A stretch of DNA of 23,797 nt, taken from contig CAJXZI010000008.1 in the NCBI GenBank assembly GCA_913063005.1, forward strand, positions 1 to 23,797, read 5' to 3'. Under the pieces are notes generated by a model, which had not been told where the DNA came from, made no database searches, and saw only the letters and a list, made by a program, of their open reading frames with translations. Source of the stretch: an uncultured Halieaceae bacterium (lineage in GTDB: Bacteria > Pseudomonadota > Gammaproteobacteria > Pseudomonadales > Halieaceae). Below, in pieces: positions 1 through 6,777 of this stretch (the stretch's first letter is position 1; each line of letters starts with the position of its first letter). The translations under genes and the position numbers were made by a program.

Positions 1-514
1 CGCGATTTATCGCTGTGGCTTCATCCCATACTTCCCAACGTAGCGGTGAGGGCGTGATTGCAATGTAGTAGACGGGGGTTTTGGGGTGCAGCCGTCGCAC
101 GCCTCGCATCATGGCCTCGAAAGCGTCCACCATGACAGCAAGCGGTTTTGAGTTTCCCGGGGTGATATCGTTCGTCCCCACAAAAATGACGATCGCGAGC
201 GGGGAATCAGCTTGGAACAAAACCTCTGAGTGATAAATCACATCGCCAATCTTAGAACCACCAAAGCCGCGGTTTATGACGGGTATAGGTGCCATATGCT
301 CGGCAAGGTCGACCCAGCGACGGATGCTCGAACTACCAACAAACAATAAGGTATTCGAAGGGCCTGGAGCGTTACTCGCAAACATTGCGATGTCCTCACT
401 CCAAACAAGAGGGTCCTCGCGACGCACACGATCTAAATCATTCGATAGCGACGATAACTGCGCGCCAACGTAAGCAAGCGCTCCCAAAACGACAATGGTT
501 ATTACACGCCTCAT
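1..514 (-). CDS. SGNH/GDSL-type hydrolase, 5' part only
   Basis: The first 171 residues are visible and the 3' end lies beyond the window edge. A hydrophobic N-terminal segment (about residues 4-20) suggests an uncleaved anchor or signal peptide, so the enzyme probably acts at or outside the inner membrane. Three SGNH blocks are present in order: block I LLFVGSSSIRRW (residues 56-67, nucleophile probably Ser62), block II NRGFGGS (81-87, oxyanion Gly), and block III GTNDI (113-117, oxyanion Asn115). Block V with the catalytic Asp/His would lie outside the window. The family hydrolyses esters or removes acyl/acetyl groups from lipids or glycans, and the substrate here cannot be told. The ATG has an AAGG-type ribosome site about 9 bases upstream. 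Confidence 0.85.
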   Translation of the reverse strand, partial: MRRVITIVVLGALAYVGAQLSSLSNDLDRVRREDPLVWSEDIAMFASNAPGPSNTLLFVGSSSIRRWVDLAEHMAPIPVINRGFGGSKIGDVIYHSEVLFQADSPLAIVIFVGTNDITPGNSKPLAVMVDAFEAMMRGVRRLHPKTPVYYIAITPSPLRWEVWDEATAINR

Positions 515-665
515 AACTCTGCCTTCCCCATGACTCTCTCTTCCCTTATGAATAGCCATTTGTTGTTATTTGGAAGATACCTTTATTGCACAAACGATAC
601 CCTTCTATACAGGCCGAGGCCTTTCTATTTATGACTTCACGTCTGGGATCAGGATTGCTTCCAAA

Positions 666-740
666 ATGTATTCTTTGGAGCGAGGTCCCTATCTGGACGA
701 CCCGTTTGATGATGAGCTCGTCCCTTGGCGTTTCACCTAA
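666..740 (+). CDS. Possible micro-ORF (24 aa), doubtful
   Basis: The ATG at 666 opens a 24-residue frame, MYSLERGPYLDDPFDDELVP followed by WRFT and TAA. The composition is acidic and protein-like. The frame stays open upstream to 552, with a possible TTG start at 570 giving about 56 residues. The only ribosome-site candidate is an AGGA about 11 bases before the ATG. I do not recognise the peptide. It could be a small acidic protein, a remnant of a larger gene or chance. Confidence 0.2.
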   Translation: MYSLERGPYLDDPFDDELVPWRFT

Positions 741-776
741 ATGACTATTAAAAATGCTCGAGCAAAATCGTTGGGC

Positions 777-805
777 AAAAAAAAGGCGCTGTAAACAGCG
801 CCTTT
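777..805 (-). terminator. Rho-independent terminator of the pnt operon
   Basis: A perfect stem AAAGGCGCTG/CAGCGCCTTT (782-791 with 796-805) with a 4-base loop lies 17 bases past the pntB stop. On the minus strand it is followed by a run of eight T (784-777). On the plus strand the tail is only TTT, so it acts mainly leftward. Confidence 0.92.
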
Positions 806-821
806 GAGGGATGTACCTGCT

Positions 822-2180
822 TTACGAGAATTCTCGTACAAGACCACCGATAGACTCTTTGGCGTCGCCAAACAGCATACGTGTGTTGTCCTTGTAGAAC
901 AGCGGGTTTTCGATGCCAGCAAAACCCGACGCCATTGAACGCTTCAACACAAAGACTGTACGTGCGTCTGCGACGTTGATAACGGGCATGCCATAAATTG
1001 GCGAAGACTCAACCTCACGCGCAGCAGGGTTCACTACGTCGTTTGCACCAATGACGATGGCGACATCGACCGTCTCCATTCTTGGATTGATGTCATCCAT
1101 CTCCAAAAGCTGGTCATAAGGCACATCGGCCTCGGCCAATAGGACGTTCATGTGACCGGGCATACGGCCTGCAACCGGGTGGATGCCGTAGTTCACTTCG
1201 CAACCGTTTGCTTCGAGTAGCTCCATGAGTTCCTTCACAACGTGCTGCGCCTGTGCCACCGCCATGCCGTAGCCTGGAATGATCGCAACGTTTGTGGCTG
1301 CTTCAAGAACGTAGTAAGCATCTTCTACCGATATCGGCTTAATCTCACCCTCAACTTCTGTGACAGTAGTCGACACACTTGCAAAACCAGAGAACAAAAC
1401 GTTGCTCAGTGAGCGGTTCATTGCCTTGCACATGATCTGCGTCAAGATGATACCCGAGGCGCCGACCAGTGAGCCCGCAACGATCAGAACGTTATTGTCG
1501 ACCGCAAAGCCCGCGGCACACGCTGCCAAGCCTGAGTACGAGTTGAGCAGCGAGATGACGACTGGCATGTCTGCGCCACCAATCGGGATAACGACCATGA
1601 TGCCGAACAGGAGCGATAAGCCTACGACTGCATAGAGCATATTGGTGTTGGTGGGGTCCATGACGAACATCACGGCGCTCGCCAAAATACCGATAACGAT
1701 CAAGCCGTTAACAAACTTCTGTCCACCGAAGGTAACAGCACCGCTACCAATCGTCTCCGAAAGCTTGCCGTAAGCGACGAGCGATCCAGTGAACGTTACG
1801 CCACCAATCAGAATAGACAGAATGATGGTGATATAGGTAAAACTGCCGTCTGCGATGGAGAGCGCAGCAACACCAACAAGTCCCGAGGCCGCACCGCCAA
1901 CACCGTTGAACAATGCCACCATCTCGGGCATCGAGGTCATTGCAACAGTACGCGCTGCAACCGCGCCAACCGCGCCACCGACTATCATTCCACCAAGGAT
2001 GTACTCGTACTGAACGATACCCTGATCGAGAAGCGCAGCAACAATGGCTACCAACATACCAACAGCCGATATGCCGTTACCCTTACGTGCCGTGTCTGGG
2101 GAGCCCAGCATTTTAAGGCCAAAAATAAAGAGGCCCGCTGCAATGACATAACCCAGCTGAATTATAAGTTCGATAGTCAT
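822..2180 (-). CDS. pntB: NAD(P) transhydrogenase subunit beta
   Basis: This is the beta subunit (452 aa) of the proton-translocating nicotinamide nucleotide transhydrogenase, an inner-membrane complex that uses the proton gradient to move hydride from NADH to NADP+. The N-terminal half is a series of membrane helices starting MTIELIIQLGYVIAAGLFIF. The C-terminal third is the NADP(H)-binding domain III, with the nucleotide-binding run GYGMAVAQAQ and the GANDVVNPAA segment. The start at 2180 was chosen over an in-frame ATG at 2285 because homology begins there, the gap to pntAb is only 2 bp, and an AAGGAGGG ribosome site sits just upstream within the end of pntAb. Last gene of the three-gene operon. 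Confidence 0.97.
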   Translation of the reverse strand: MTIELIIQLGYVIAAGLFIFGLKMLGSPDTARKGNGISAVGMLVAIVAALLDQGIVQYEYILGGMIVGGAVGAVAARTVAMTSMPEMVALFNGVGGAASGLVGVAALSIADGSFTYITIILSILIGGVTFTGSLVAYGKLSETIGSGAVTFGGQKFVNGLIVIGILASAVMFVMDPTNTNMLYAVVGLSLLFGIMVVIPIGGADMPVVISLLNSYSGLAACAAGFAVDNNVLIVAGSLVGASGIILTQIMCKAMNRSLSNVLFSGFASVSTTVTEVEGEIKPISVEDAYYVLEAATNVAIIPGYGMAVAQAQHVVKELMELLEANGCEVNYGIHPVAGRMPGHMNVLLAEADVPYDQLLEMDDINPRMETVDVAIVIGANDVVNPAAREVESSPIYGMPVINVADARTVFVLKRSMASGFAGIENPLFYKDNTRMLFGDAKESIGGLVREFS

Positions 2181-2182
2181 GC

Positions 2183-2464
2183 TCAACCCTCCTTCTTCTT
2201 GAAGAAGCCAAGCATGCGGTCGGTGACCATGTAGCCGCCCACTACGTTGACGCTTGCAAGTGCTACCGCGCCTGCACCAAGCCACTGAGCAAGGTCTTCA
2301 TTTCCACTGCCCGCCAATGCCACAGCACCTACAACCGTGATGCCCGAGATCGCGTTTGCGCCCGACATCAGAGGTGTGTGCAGTGTCGCTGGCACCTTGT
2401 TAATGAGCTCAAAGCCTAAAAAGACCGAGAGCATCAGAATAAATAGAAGATATGAAACATCCAT
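2183..2464 (-). CDS. pntAb: NAD(P) transhydrogenase subunit alpha, membrane part
   Basis: This 93-residue protein is the membrane domain that is fused to the C-terminus of PntA in E. coli but is a separate gene here, as in Rhodospirillum rubrum (PntAB). It is almost wholly hydrophobic, with helices around 3-22, 40-55 and 62-80. The family-typical stretch TPLMSGANAISGI is present, and the protein ends in a basic FFKKKEG tail. It completes the proton channel together with PntB. It lies 1 bp after pntAa and 2 bp before pntB, so the three are surely co-transcribed. A GAAGG ribosome site sits in the last codons of pntAa. Confidence 0.95.
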   Translation of the reverse strand: MDVSYLLFILMLSVFLGFELINKVPATLHTPLMSGANAISGITVVGAVALAGSGNEDLAQWLGAGAVALASVNVVGGYMVTDRMLGFFKKKEG

Positions 2465-2465
2465 C

Positions 2466-3608
2466 TTAACCTTCCCCTTCCATTAGGTTCTTAATGGTGG
2501 GGTGAACCACCGCTCCACCGTGCGTAATGACACAACCCGGTAAAATATCGTTCTCCATATCGAGAACAAATGTCTTAGCTTCAGTATCCCACGTGTCTTC
2601 AACAAGGTTGAACAGGTTGCTCGCGTACATTTGCGATGCATCTCGCGCAACTTCGTTAGCTAAGTTCGCTGTGCCGACAATAGTGACGCCGTCAACAACA
2701 ACGGTTTCATCGGGTACTGAGCCCTCGACGTTGCCGCCAGTCTCGGCCGCCATATCAACAACCACTGACCCAGGCGCCATACCTTCGATCATGTCTTTAG
2801 TAACAAGAACAGGAGGCTTGCGGCCAAATACCTGCGCGGTAGTAATTACCACGTCAGAGTCGGCAATCACGTCTTTCTGTGCCTGACGCTGGATTTCCAC
2901 CTGCTCGGGCGTCAACTCTTTAGCGTAACCATCAGCGGTCTGACCTGTGTCACCGAGGTCAATCTCGAGGAACTTACCACCCAAAGACTGTACCTGCTCC
3001 GCGACCACGGGGCGCGTATCAAACGCGGTAACCCGTGCACCTAAACGCTTCGCAGTAGCAATAGCCTGAAGACCGGCAACGCCCGCGCCAATGATGAATA
3101 CCTTGGCGGGCTTCAAAGTACCTGCAGGTGTCATCAACATTGGAAAAATACGAGGAAGCTGAGCAGCGGCCAACATCACGGCAACATAACCAGCGAGGTT
3201 AGCCTGCGAGCTCAAGGCATCCATTTTCTGACTGCGCGTCGAGCGGGGGATCATTTCCATGCTGATGGCAGTGATTCCCTTGTCTGCAAGCGTCTTGATC
3301 AGGTCGCGCTCGTTAAAAGGATCGAGATAGGAAACGTGGATGCAACCTGACTTCATCATATCGATCTCGTCAGACTCGGGCTTACGCAGACGCAACACCA
3401 TATCTGCAGACCCTAGCAGTGTTGCTTTATCCGCAACAATTTCTGCACCGAGTTCGGTGTAGACACCGTCATCAAAGCCAACAGCGGCACCTGCGCCTGA
3501 CTCAATAGCAACCTCTGCTCCGAGGCGGATCATTTTCTTTACAGTTTCCGGAGTTGCAGAGGTGCGACGCTCGCCCGCTACCGACTCGCGAGGAATAACA
3601 ATACGCAT
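2466..3608 (-). CDS. pntAa: NAD(P) transhydrogenase subunit alpha, NAD-binding part
   Basis: This 380-residue protein is the soluble domain I that binds NAD(H). The N-terminal alanine-dehydrogenase-like segment begins MRIVIPRE. The Rossmann dinucleotide motif GAGVAGLQAIATAKRLGA is followed by AFDTRP, and a later VVDMAAETGGN segment is also typical. Full length is normal for the split form, since the membrane part is encoded by the next gene. First gene of the pnt operon. The ATG at 3608 fits the family start, although the upstream ribosome site is weak. The complex supplies NADPH for biosynthesis and for glutathione/thioredoxin-based defence. Confidence 0.97.
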   Translation of the reverse strand: MRIVIPRESVAGERRTSATPETVKKMIRLGAEVAIESGAGAAVGFDDGVYTELGAEIVADKATLLGSADMVLRLRKPESDEIDMMKSGCIHVSYLDPFNERDLIKTLADKGITAISMEMIPRSTRSQKMDALSSQANLAGYVAVMLAAAQLPRIFPMLMTPAGTLKPAKVFIIGAGVAGLQAIATAKRLGARVTAFDTRPVVAEQVQSLGGKFLEIDLGDTGQTADGYAKELTPEQVEIQRQAQKDVIADSDVVITTAQVFGRKPPVLVTKDMIEGMAPGSVVVDMAAETGGNVEGSVPDETVVVDGVTIVGTANLANEVARDASQMYASNLFNLVEDTWDTEAKTFVLDMENDILPGCVITHGGAVVHPTIKNLMEGEG

Positions 3609-3789
3609 GAATAATGCTCGCTTTTAAAGTTTGGTGGGATGTACGTAAATCTTCGCTATTAGGATCTCATTATGTCCGTTCTATCGCGACATAAATCCGC
3701 AATAACGTAAATCCAGAGAATAAATTGGGCTGAGCGACGCATCTACGTTTTTTGGGACTAATCGTCACCCGCGCATTTAGGCGTCTTTT

Positions 3790-3819
3790 TAAACAACTAC
3801 CAGTCAAGCAGCTGCCAGT
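3790..3819. repeat. 15-bp imperfect tandem duplication
   Basis: TAAACAACTACCAGT (3790-3804) is followed directly by CAAGCAGCTGCCAGT (3805-3819). Eleven of 15 positions match and all four differences are transitions. It lies just past the 3' end of chrR, in the 243-bp space before pntAa. No clear terminator for the rpoE-chrR unit was seen there. Confidence 0.6.
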
Positions 3820-3851
3820 CTCGCCGAAGCGGGATTCAGATCCAATAAAGG

Positions 3852-4502
3852 CTAGCCAGCTCGTAACTGCAACAGAGGGCTGAGCAGACGATGATGCCAA
3901 CGCGTGAAACGCAGCGGCGCCTCCAAAACAGCAAGGCAAATACAGTCGCCTCCCGCAATCGCGGCAGGAGAGTGCTCTTCGCCCGCTTCGCGGGTGACAA
4001 AGTCGCCGGCATGGTACGAACCGGTTTCGTCACTAAAACCACCCTGGAGAACAAGTGTCGTTTCAGTGCCTGAATGGTTATGCTGCGGGATACTGCCGCC
4101 TTCGGCAATGTGGTAGAGCGAGAATTCTGCTGCACCATCAATGGCGCCAAGGTCCGCAATTTTGAGCGTCTTGGTAACTTTTCGCCAGTTTAATCCGCCG
4201 AGGTTACCCTGTCGGACCTGTTTGACCGTCCAGGCCAGATCGGAAGCGTTCGCATCGTTTGCCGCAGGCGCTTCTTCCACTTCATCAAGCTTTGCAAGTA
4301 CTAAGTCGAACAGTGATGCGTCCACGTCAACGGGCTCTGCGCTCTCAAACAAGGCACTGCCTATGCACTCGAGCTCCGCTAATCTCTGCTGGCAAAGTTC
4401 ACACGTGTCTAAGTGTGTTGCGACAACGATACTTTGCGCACAAGACAAAGAATTCGCCGCAAACTCAGTCAGCGTATTGGTATCTGGATGGTGTGTAATC
4501 AT
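3852..4502 (-). CDS. chrR: Zinc-binding anti-sigma factor, ChrR family
   Basis: This 216-residue protein is expected to hold the ECF sigma factor RpoE inactive in the cytoplasm until singlet oxygen or related stress releases it. The N-terminal anti-sigma domain has a zinc site with His5 and the H-x3-C-x2-C motif (His30, Cys34, Cys37). The C-terminal cupin domain carries His141, His143, Glu147 and His177. By my recollection these are the same residue numbers as the metal ligands of the Rhodobacter sphaeroides ChrR cupin domain. The start at 4502 was chosen over the in-frame ATG at 4556 because the ChrR homology begins at MITHHP. It follows rpoE on the same strand, but with a 211-bp gap that holds a possible internal promoter and a hairpin. 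Confidence 0.93.
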   Translation of the reverse strand: MITHHPDTNTLTEFAANSLSCAQSIVVATHLDTCELCQQRLAELECIGSALFESAEPVDVDASLFDLVLAKLDEVEEAPAANDANASDLAWTVKQVRQGNLGGLNWRKVTKTLKIADLGAIDGAAEFSLYHIAEGGSIPQHNHSGTETTLVLQGGFSDETGSYHAGDFVTREAGEEHSPAAIAGGDCICLAVLEAPLRFTRWHHRLLSPLLQLRAG

Positions 4503-4546
4503 AGTCTTAAATTGCCCTGCCCTGTCCTGCCCTATAGCTCTGGATC

Positions 4547-4566
4547 GGCCCTGCATCCTGAGGGCC
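4547..4566. other. Hairpin in the chrR leader
   Basis: GGCCCT (4547-4552) and AGGGCC (4561-4566) form a 6-bp perfect inverted repeat with an 8-base spacer, 45-65 bases before the chrR start. Between it and the start lies a GC-rich near-repeat (about 4513-4533, minus strand GGGCAGGACAGGGCAGGGC). A structured leader is possible. No T-tract follows, so it is not a terminator. Confidence 0.5.
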
Positions 4567-4675
4567 TCTCAAAACCCTCCCTGACTTCAACGCTGCAACT
4601 CTTAGCGGTTTCAGCACGTTTGCGTCCATTACGACCGACTTTAAGGCTCGGTTTAACGCTCACAAAGTTTTTGTC

Positions 4676-4703
4676 AGTATATGCAAATTAATACCGATTT
4701 TAA
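4676..4703 (-). promoter_or_regulatory. Possible sigma-70 promoter inside the rpoE-chrR gap
   Basis: On the minus strand TTAAAA (4703-4698) and TATACT (4681-4676) are separated by 16 bases, immediately after the rpoE stop. This would allow chrR to be made independently of the promoter ahead of rpoE. The -10 matches five of six consensus bases and the -35 four of six. Confidence 0.45.
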
Positions 4704-4713
4704 GCCATGCGGA

Positions 4714-5343
4714 TCACTCCTCTGATCCCGCTTCCATGAAAACCTGTAGTTTCTGAATGGCGAGTCGCACCCGCGACTTCACTGTCCCGAGAGGCAGTCC
4801 TAGCTCGGCGGCCGTCTCCGAGTGTGACTTGCCCTCCATATATACCTTCGCAAGGATTTGCGCTTGGTCCTGAGGTAAATCACCCAACAGCTCTCTCACG
4901 CGAATCGCACCCCTCGACGCGTGGAGTGCCATGGTGGGCTCATCGCTCTCTAGTTCAAAGCCAACGTCCTCGGCCTCTAGCTGTGTATCGAATTTTTGCA
5001 GACGCCTAAACATATCCGTCCGGCAATTTCGGGCAATGGTGTACACCCACGTGCTGGCCGCTGCCTTTTCGGGGTTGAAGCCTGCCGCTTTTTGCCAAAC
5101 TTTCAACATAACCTCTTGTACTAGCTCATCAGCGTGTGCGGCAGATAGCGAGGAGCCCGACAACGCGAAGGCCTTAATTAGCGGTGCGAAATGCGCGAAA
5201 AACTTCGCGAAGGCAGCACGATCTCTATGCTCCGCGATTCGCACAACGCACTGACTCCACTCGTCGGTCCGGCGCCCTTCGGGTACGGACCAAGCAGAGG
5301 TCGCGGATTGTCCGCGGGCGCCTTCTCCCTGCTTGTCTACCAT
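4714..5343 (-). CDS. rpoE: ECF sigma factor paired with ChrR
   Basis: This 209-residue sigma-70-family factor is of the ECF type. Region 2 includes DELVQEVMLKVWQKA (core RNA-polymerase contact, 2.2) and TWVYTIARNCRTDMFRR (-10 recognition). Region 4 holds the helix-turn-helix SETAAELGLPLGTVKSRVR. The following gene is a ChrR-type zinc anti-sigma factor, which places it in the group that answers singlet oxygen (ECF11-like). The N-terminus is some 30 residues longer than in minimal members and is polar. A GGGAG ribosome site lies about 7 bases before the ATG. The gene is divergent from the lipid operon starting at 5497. I found no TGATCC-type ECF11 promoter between them. Confidence 0.95.
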   Translation of the reverse strand: MVDKQGEGARGQSATSAWSVPEGRRTDEWSQCVVRIAEHRDRAAFAKFFAHFAPLIKAFALSGSSLSAAHADELVQEVMLKVWQKAAGFNPEKAAASTWVYTIARNCRTDMFRRLQKFDTQLEAEDVGFELESDEPTMALHASRGAIRVRELLGDLPQDQAQILAKVYMEGKSHSETAAELGLPLGTVKSRVRLAIQKLQVFMEAGSEE

Positions 5344-5386
5344 CTATCACTCCCGTCTGAGCGTATCTCTAGAAAGAATACACAAT

Positions 5387-5400
5387 TCAAATTAATTTGA
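5387..5400. promoter_or_regulatory. Perfect 14-bp palindrome, possible operator
   Basis: TCAAATTAATTTGA equals its own reverse complement. It lies between divergent rpoE and the FAD oxidoreductase gene, and its right end overlaps the -35 box of the rightward promoter candidate (5397-5402). A dimeric repressor bound here could block rightward transcription. AT-rich chance is possible. Confidence 0.45.
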
Positions 5401-5424
5401 CACTAATATGTGTATATTTAATAT
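5397..5424 (+). promoter_or_regulatory. Sigma-70-like promoter of the lipid operon
   Basis: TTGACA (5397-5402, perfect -35) is followed after 16 bases by TAATAT (5419-5424). This is the best promoter match in the 153-bp divergent region and points to the gene at 5497, leaving a leader of about 65 bases. Confidence 0.65.
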
Positions 5425-5496
5425 GACATTTAAGCAACTTGAGAGCTCAGTAATGCCGATGTGGAGGCAAGTCTGAAGCGTGCTGGAAGGTGTAAA

Positions 5497-6777
5497 ATGA
5501 CAACCGCCATCGTAGGTTCAGGAATATCAGGTTTAAGCTGCGCCTACAGACTTGCGAAAGCCGGCGAACCGGTAACTGTTTTTGAAGCCGCCGACATTGT
5601 CGGCGGGCACACTGCCACCAAGCGTGTCACTGTCGCGAGTGGTGAGTACGACGTCGACACAGGCTTCATCGTCTATAACGACTGGACCTATCCGCAGTTC
5701 ATTGCACTGATGGATGAACTCGGGGTTAGCAATCAGCCGACGACAATGGGCTTTTCGGTCTCGGACGACGTCAGCGGCCTCGAATACGCAGGCAACAATC
5801 TAAATACACTTTTTGCCCAACGCAGAAATCTTTTATCCCCCGCGTTTATTGGCATGGTCCGAGATATTTTACGCTTCAACGAGGTCGCAATCGCAGACCT
5901 TGAAGCAGGGCGGCTACAAAGCGGAGAAACCCTGCAGGACTACCTAGAACGACATCAATTTAACGAGTTTTTTCGGCGAAACTACCTAATCAGTATGGCC
6001 TCGGCAATCTGGTCAGCAAACTTCGAGGAGAGCCTGAATTTTCCTGCCGAATTTTTCGTGAGATTCTTTAAGAATCACGGCCTGCTGCAGGTTAAAAATC
6101 GACCCCAGTGGCGCGTTTTGAAGGGAGGTAGCCAAAGTTACTTAGCACCCCTTTGTGCGCCGTTTGCTGACAACATCCGCACCTCATGCGAAGTAGTCTC
6201 AATCCAGCGAGCACCGAATTCACCCCCCAAACTTCGTACGCGTCACGGCGAAGAGCTATTCTTTGACGACATTGTTATCGCATCGCATGCAGACCAAGCC
6301 CTCAGACTTCTGAGCGACGCGGACACCAACGAGTCCGCAATATTGTCCGAGCTTCCCTACTCTGAGAATGAGGTCGTGCTTCACACTGACACCCGACTAC
6401 TCCCCAAAAGAGAGCTGGCTTGGTCAAGCTGGAATTATCGATTGAGAAATACCAATGATCAGGCAACGCTCACCTACAACATGAATATCCTGCAGGGCAT
6501 CAAAAGTCCCGAAACTTTCTGTGTAACCCTTAATGACACAGCGTCAATCAACCCATCAACAATTCTTGGTGAATATCGATACGCACACCCGCAATTCACC
6601 ATCGCCGGCATTTCGGCTCAAGAGCGCTGGGAGGAGATAAACGGTCCGCGCAATACTTGGTTTTGCGGGGCTTACTGGCGTAATGGCTTCCACGAGGATG
6701 GGCTTTTTAGCGGAAACCGGGTTGCTGACGCCATCCTTTCAAAGCGAGGCCTCACTCGCGCAGGTTTGGCAGCTTGA
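5497..6777 (+). CDS. FAD-dependent amine-oxidase-like oxidoreductase
   Basis: This 426-residue flavoprotein belongs to the NAD/FAD-binding family COG2907, which is commonly found with DUF1365 and Cfa-like genes. The N-terminal dinucleotide fold shows GSGISG (residues 7-12), the acidic end of strand two (VFEAADIVGG), and family-typical DVDTGFIVYND, SAIWSA and QWRVLKGGS segments. The C-terminal FAD contact is FCGAYWRNGFHEDGLFSGNRVA. The likely role is oxidation or desaturation of a membrane fatty acyl chain, in line with neighbours and with proteins of this type implicated in furan/methyl fatty-acid formation in alphaproteobacteria. The exact reaction is unknown. ATG 5497 was chosen over GTG 5461 because a GGAAGG site lies 6 bases upstream and the FAD fold starts at once. 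First gene of a five-gene operon. Confidence 0.9.
   Translation: MTTAIVGSGISGLSCAYRLAKAGEPVTVFEAADIVGGHTATKRVTVASGEYDVDTGFIVYNDWTYPQFIALMDELGVSNQPTTMGFSVSDDVSGLEYAGNNLNTLFAQRRNLLSPAFIGMVRDILRFNEVAIADLEAGRLQSGETLQDYLERHQFNEFFRRNYLISMASAIWSANFEESLNFPAEFFVRFFKNHGLLQVKNRPQWRVLKGGSQSYLAPLCAPFADNIRTSCEVVSIQRAPNSPPKLRTRHGEELFFDDIVIASHADQALRLLSDADTNESAILSELPYSENEVVLHTDTRLLPKRELAWSSWNYRLRNTNDQATLTYNMNILQGIKSPETFCVTLNDTASINPSTILGEYRYAHPQFTIAGISAQERWEEINGPRNTWFCGAYWRNGFHEDGLFSGNRVADAILSKRGLTRAGLAA

Larger units (their letters stand above)
515..821. other. Intergenic region between SGNH hydrolase and pntB
   Basis: This 307-bp stretch holds the promoter side of the leftward SGNH gene and the 3' end of the leftward pnt operon. 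The pnt terminator (777-805) is the clearest element. A rightward frame open from 552 to 740 contains a 24-codon ATG ORF (666-740), listed separately. No convincing promoter pair was found for the SGNH gene. Confidence 0.7.

Noticed and set aside
646..651. TGATCC on the minus strand upstream of the SGNH gene as an RpoE (ECF11) promoter
   Set aside because: No TAAGA-like -10 lies at the right distance, and the motif is short enough to occur by chance.
2181..2285. Extended N-terminus of PntB from ATG 2285
   Set aside because: The extra 35 residues are an out-of-frame reading of pntAb; PntB homology and a strong ribosome site fix the start at 2180.
3670..4159. Leftward frames overlapping and following chrR
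   Set aside because: They run through the ChrR cupin coding sequence in another frame and have the biased composition of shadow frames.
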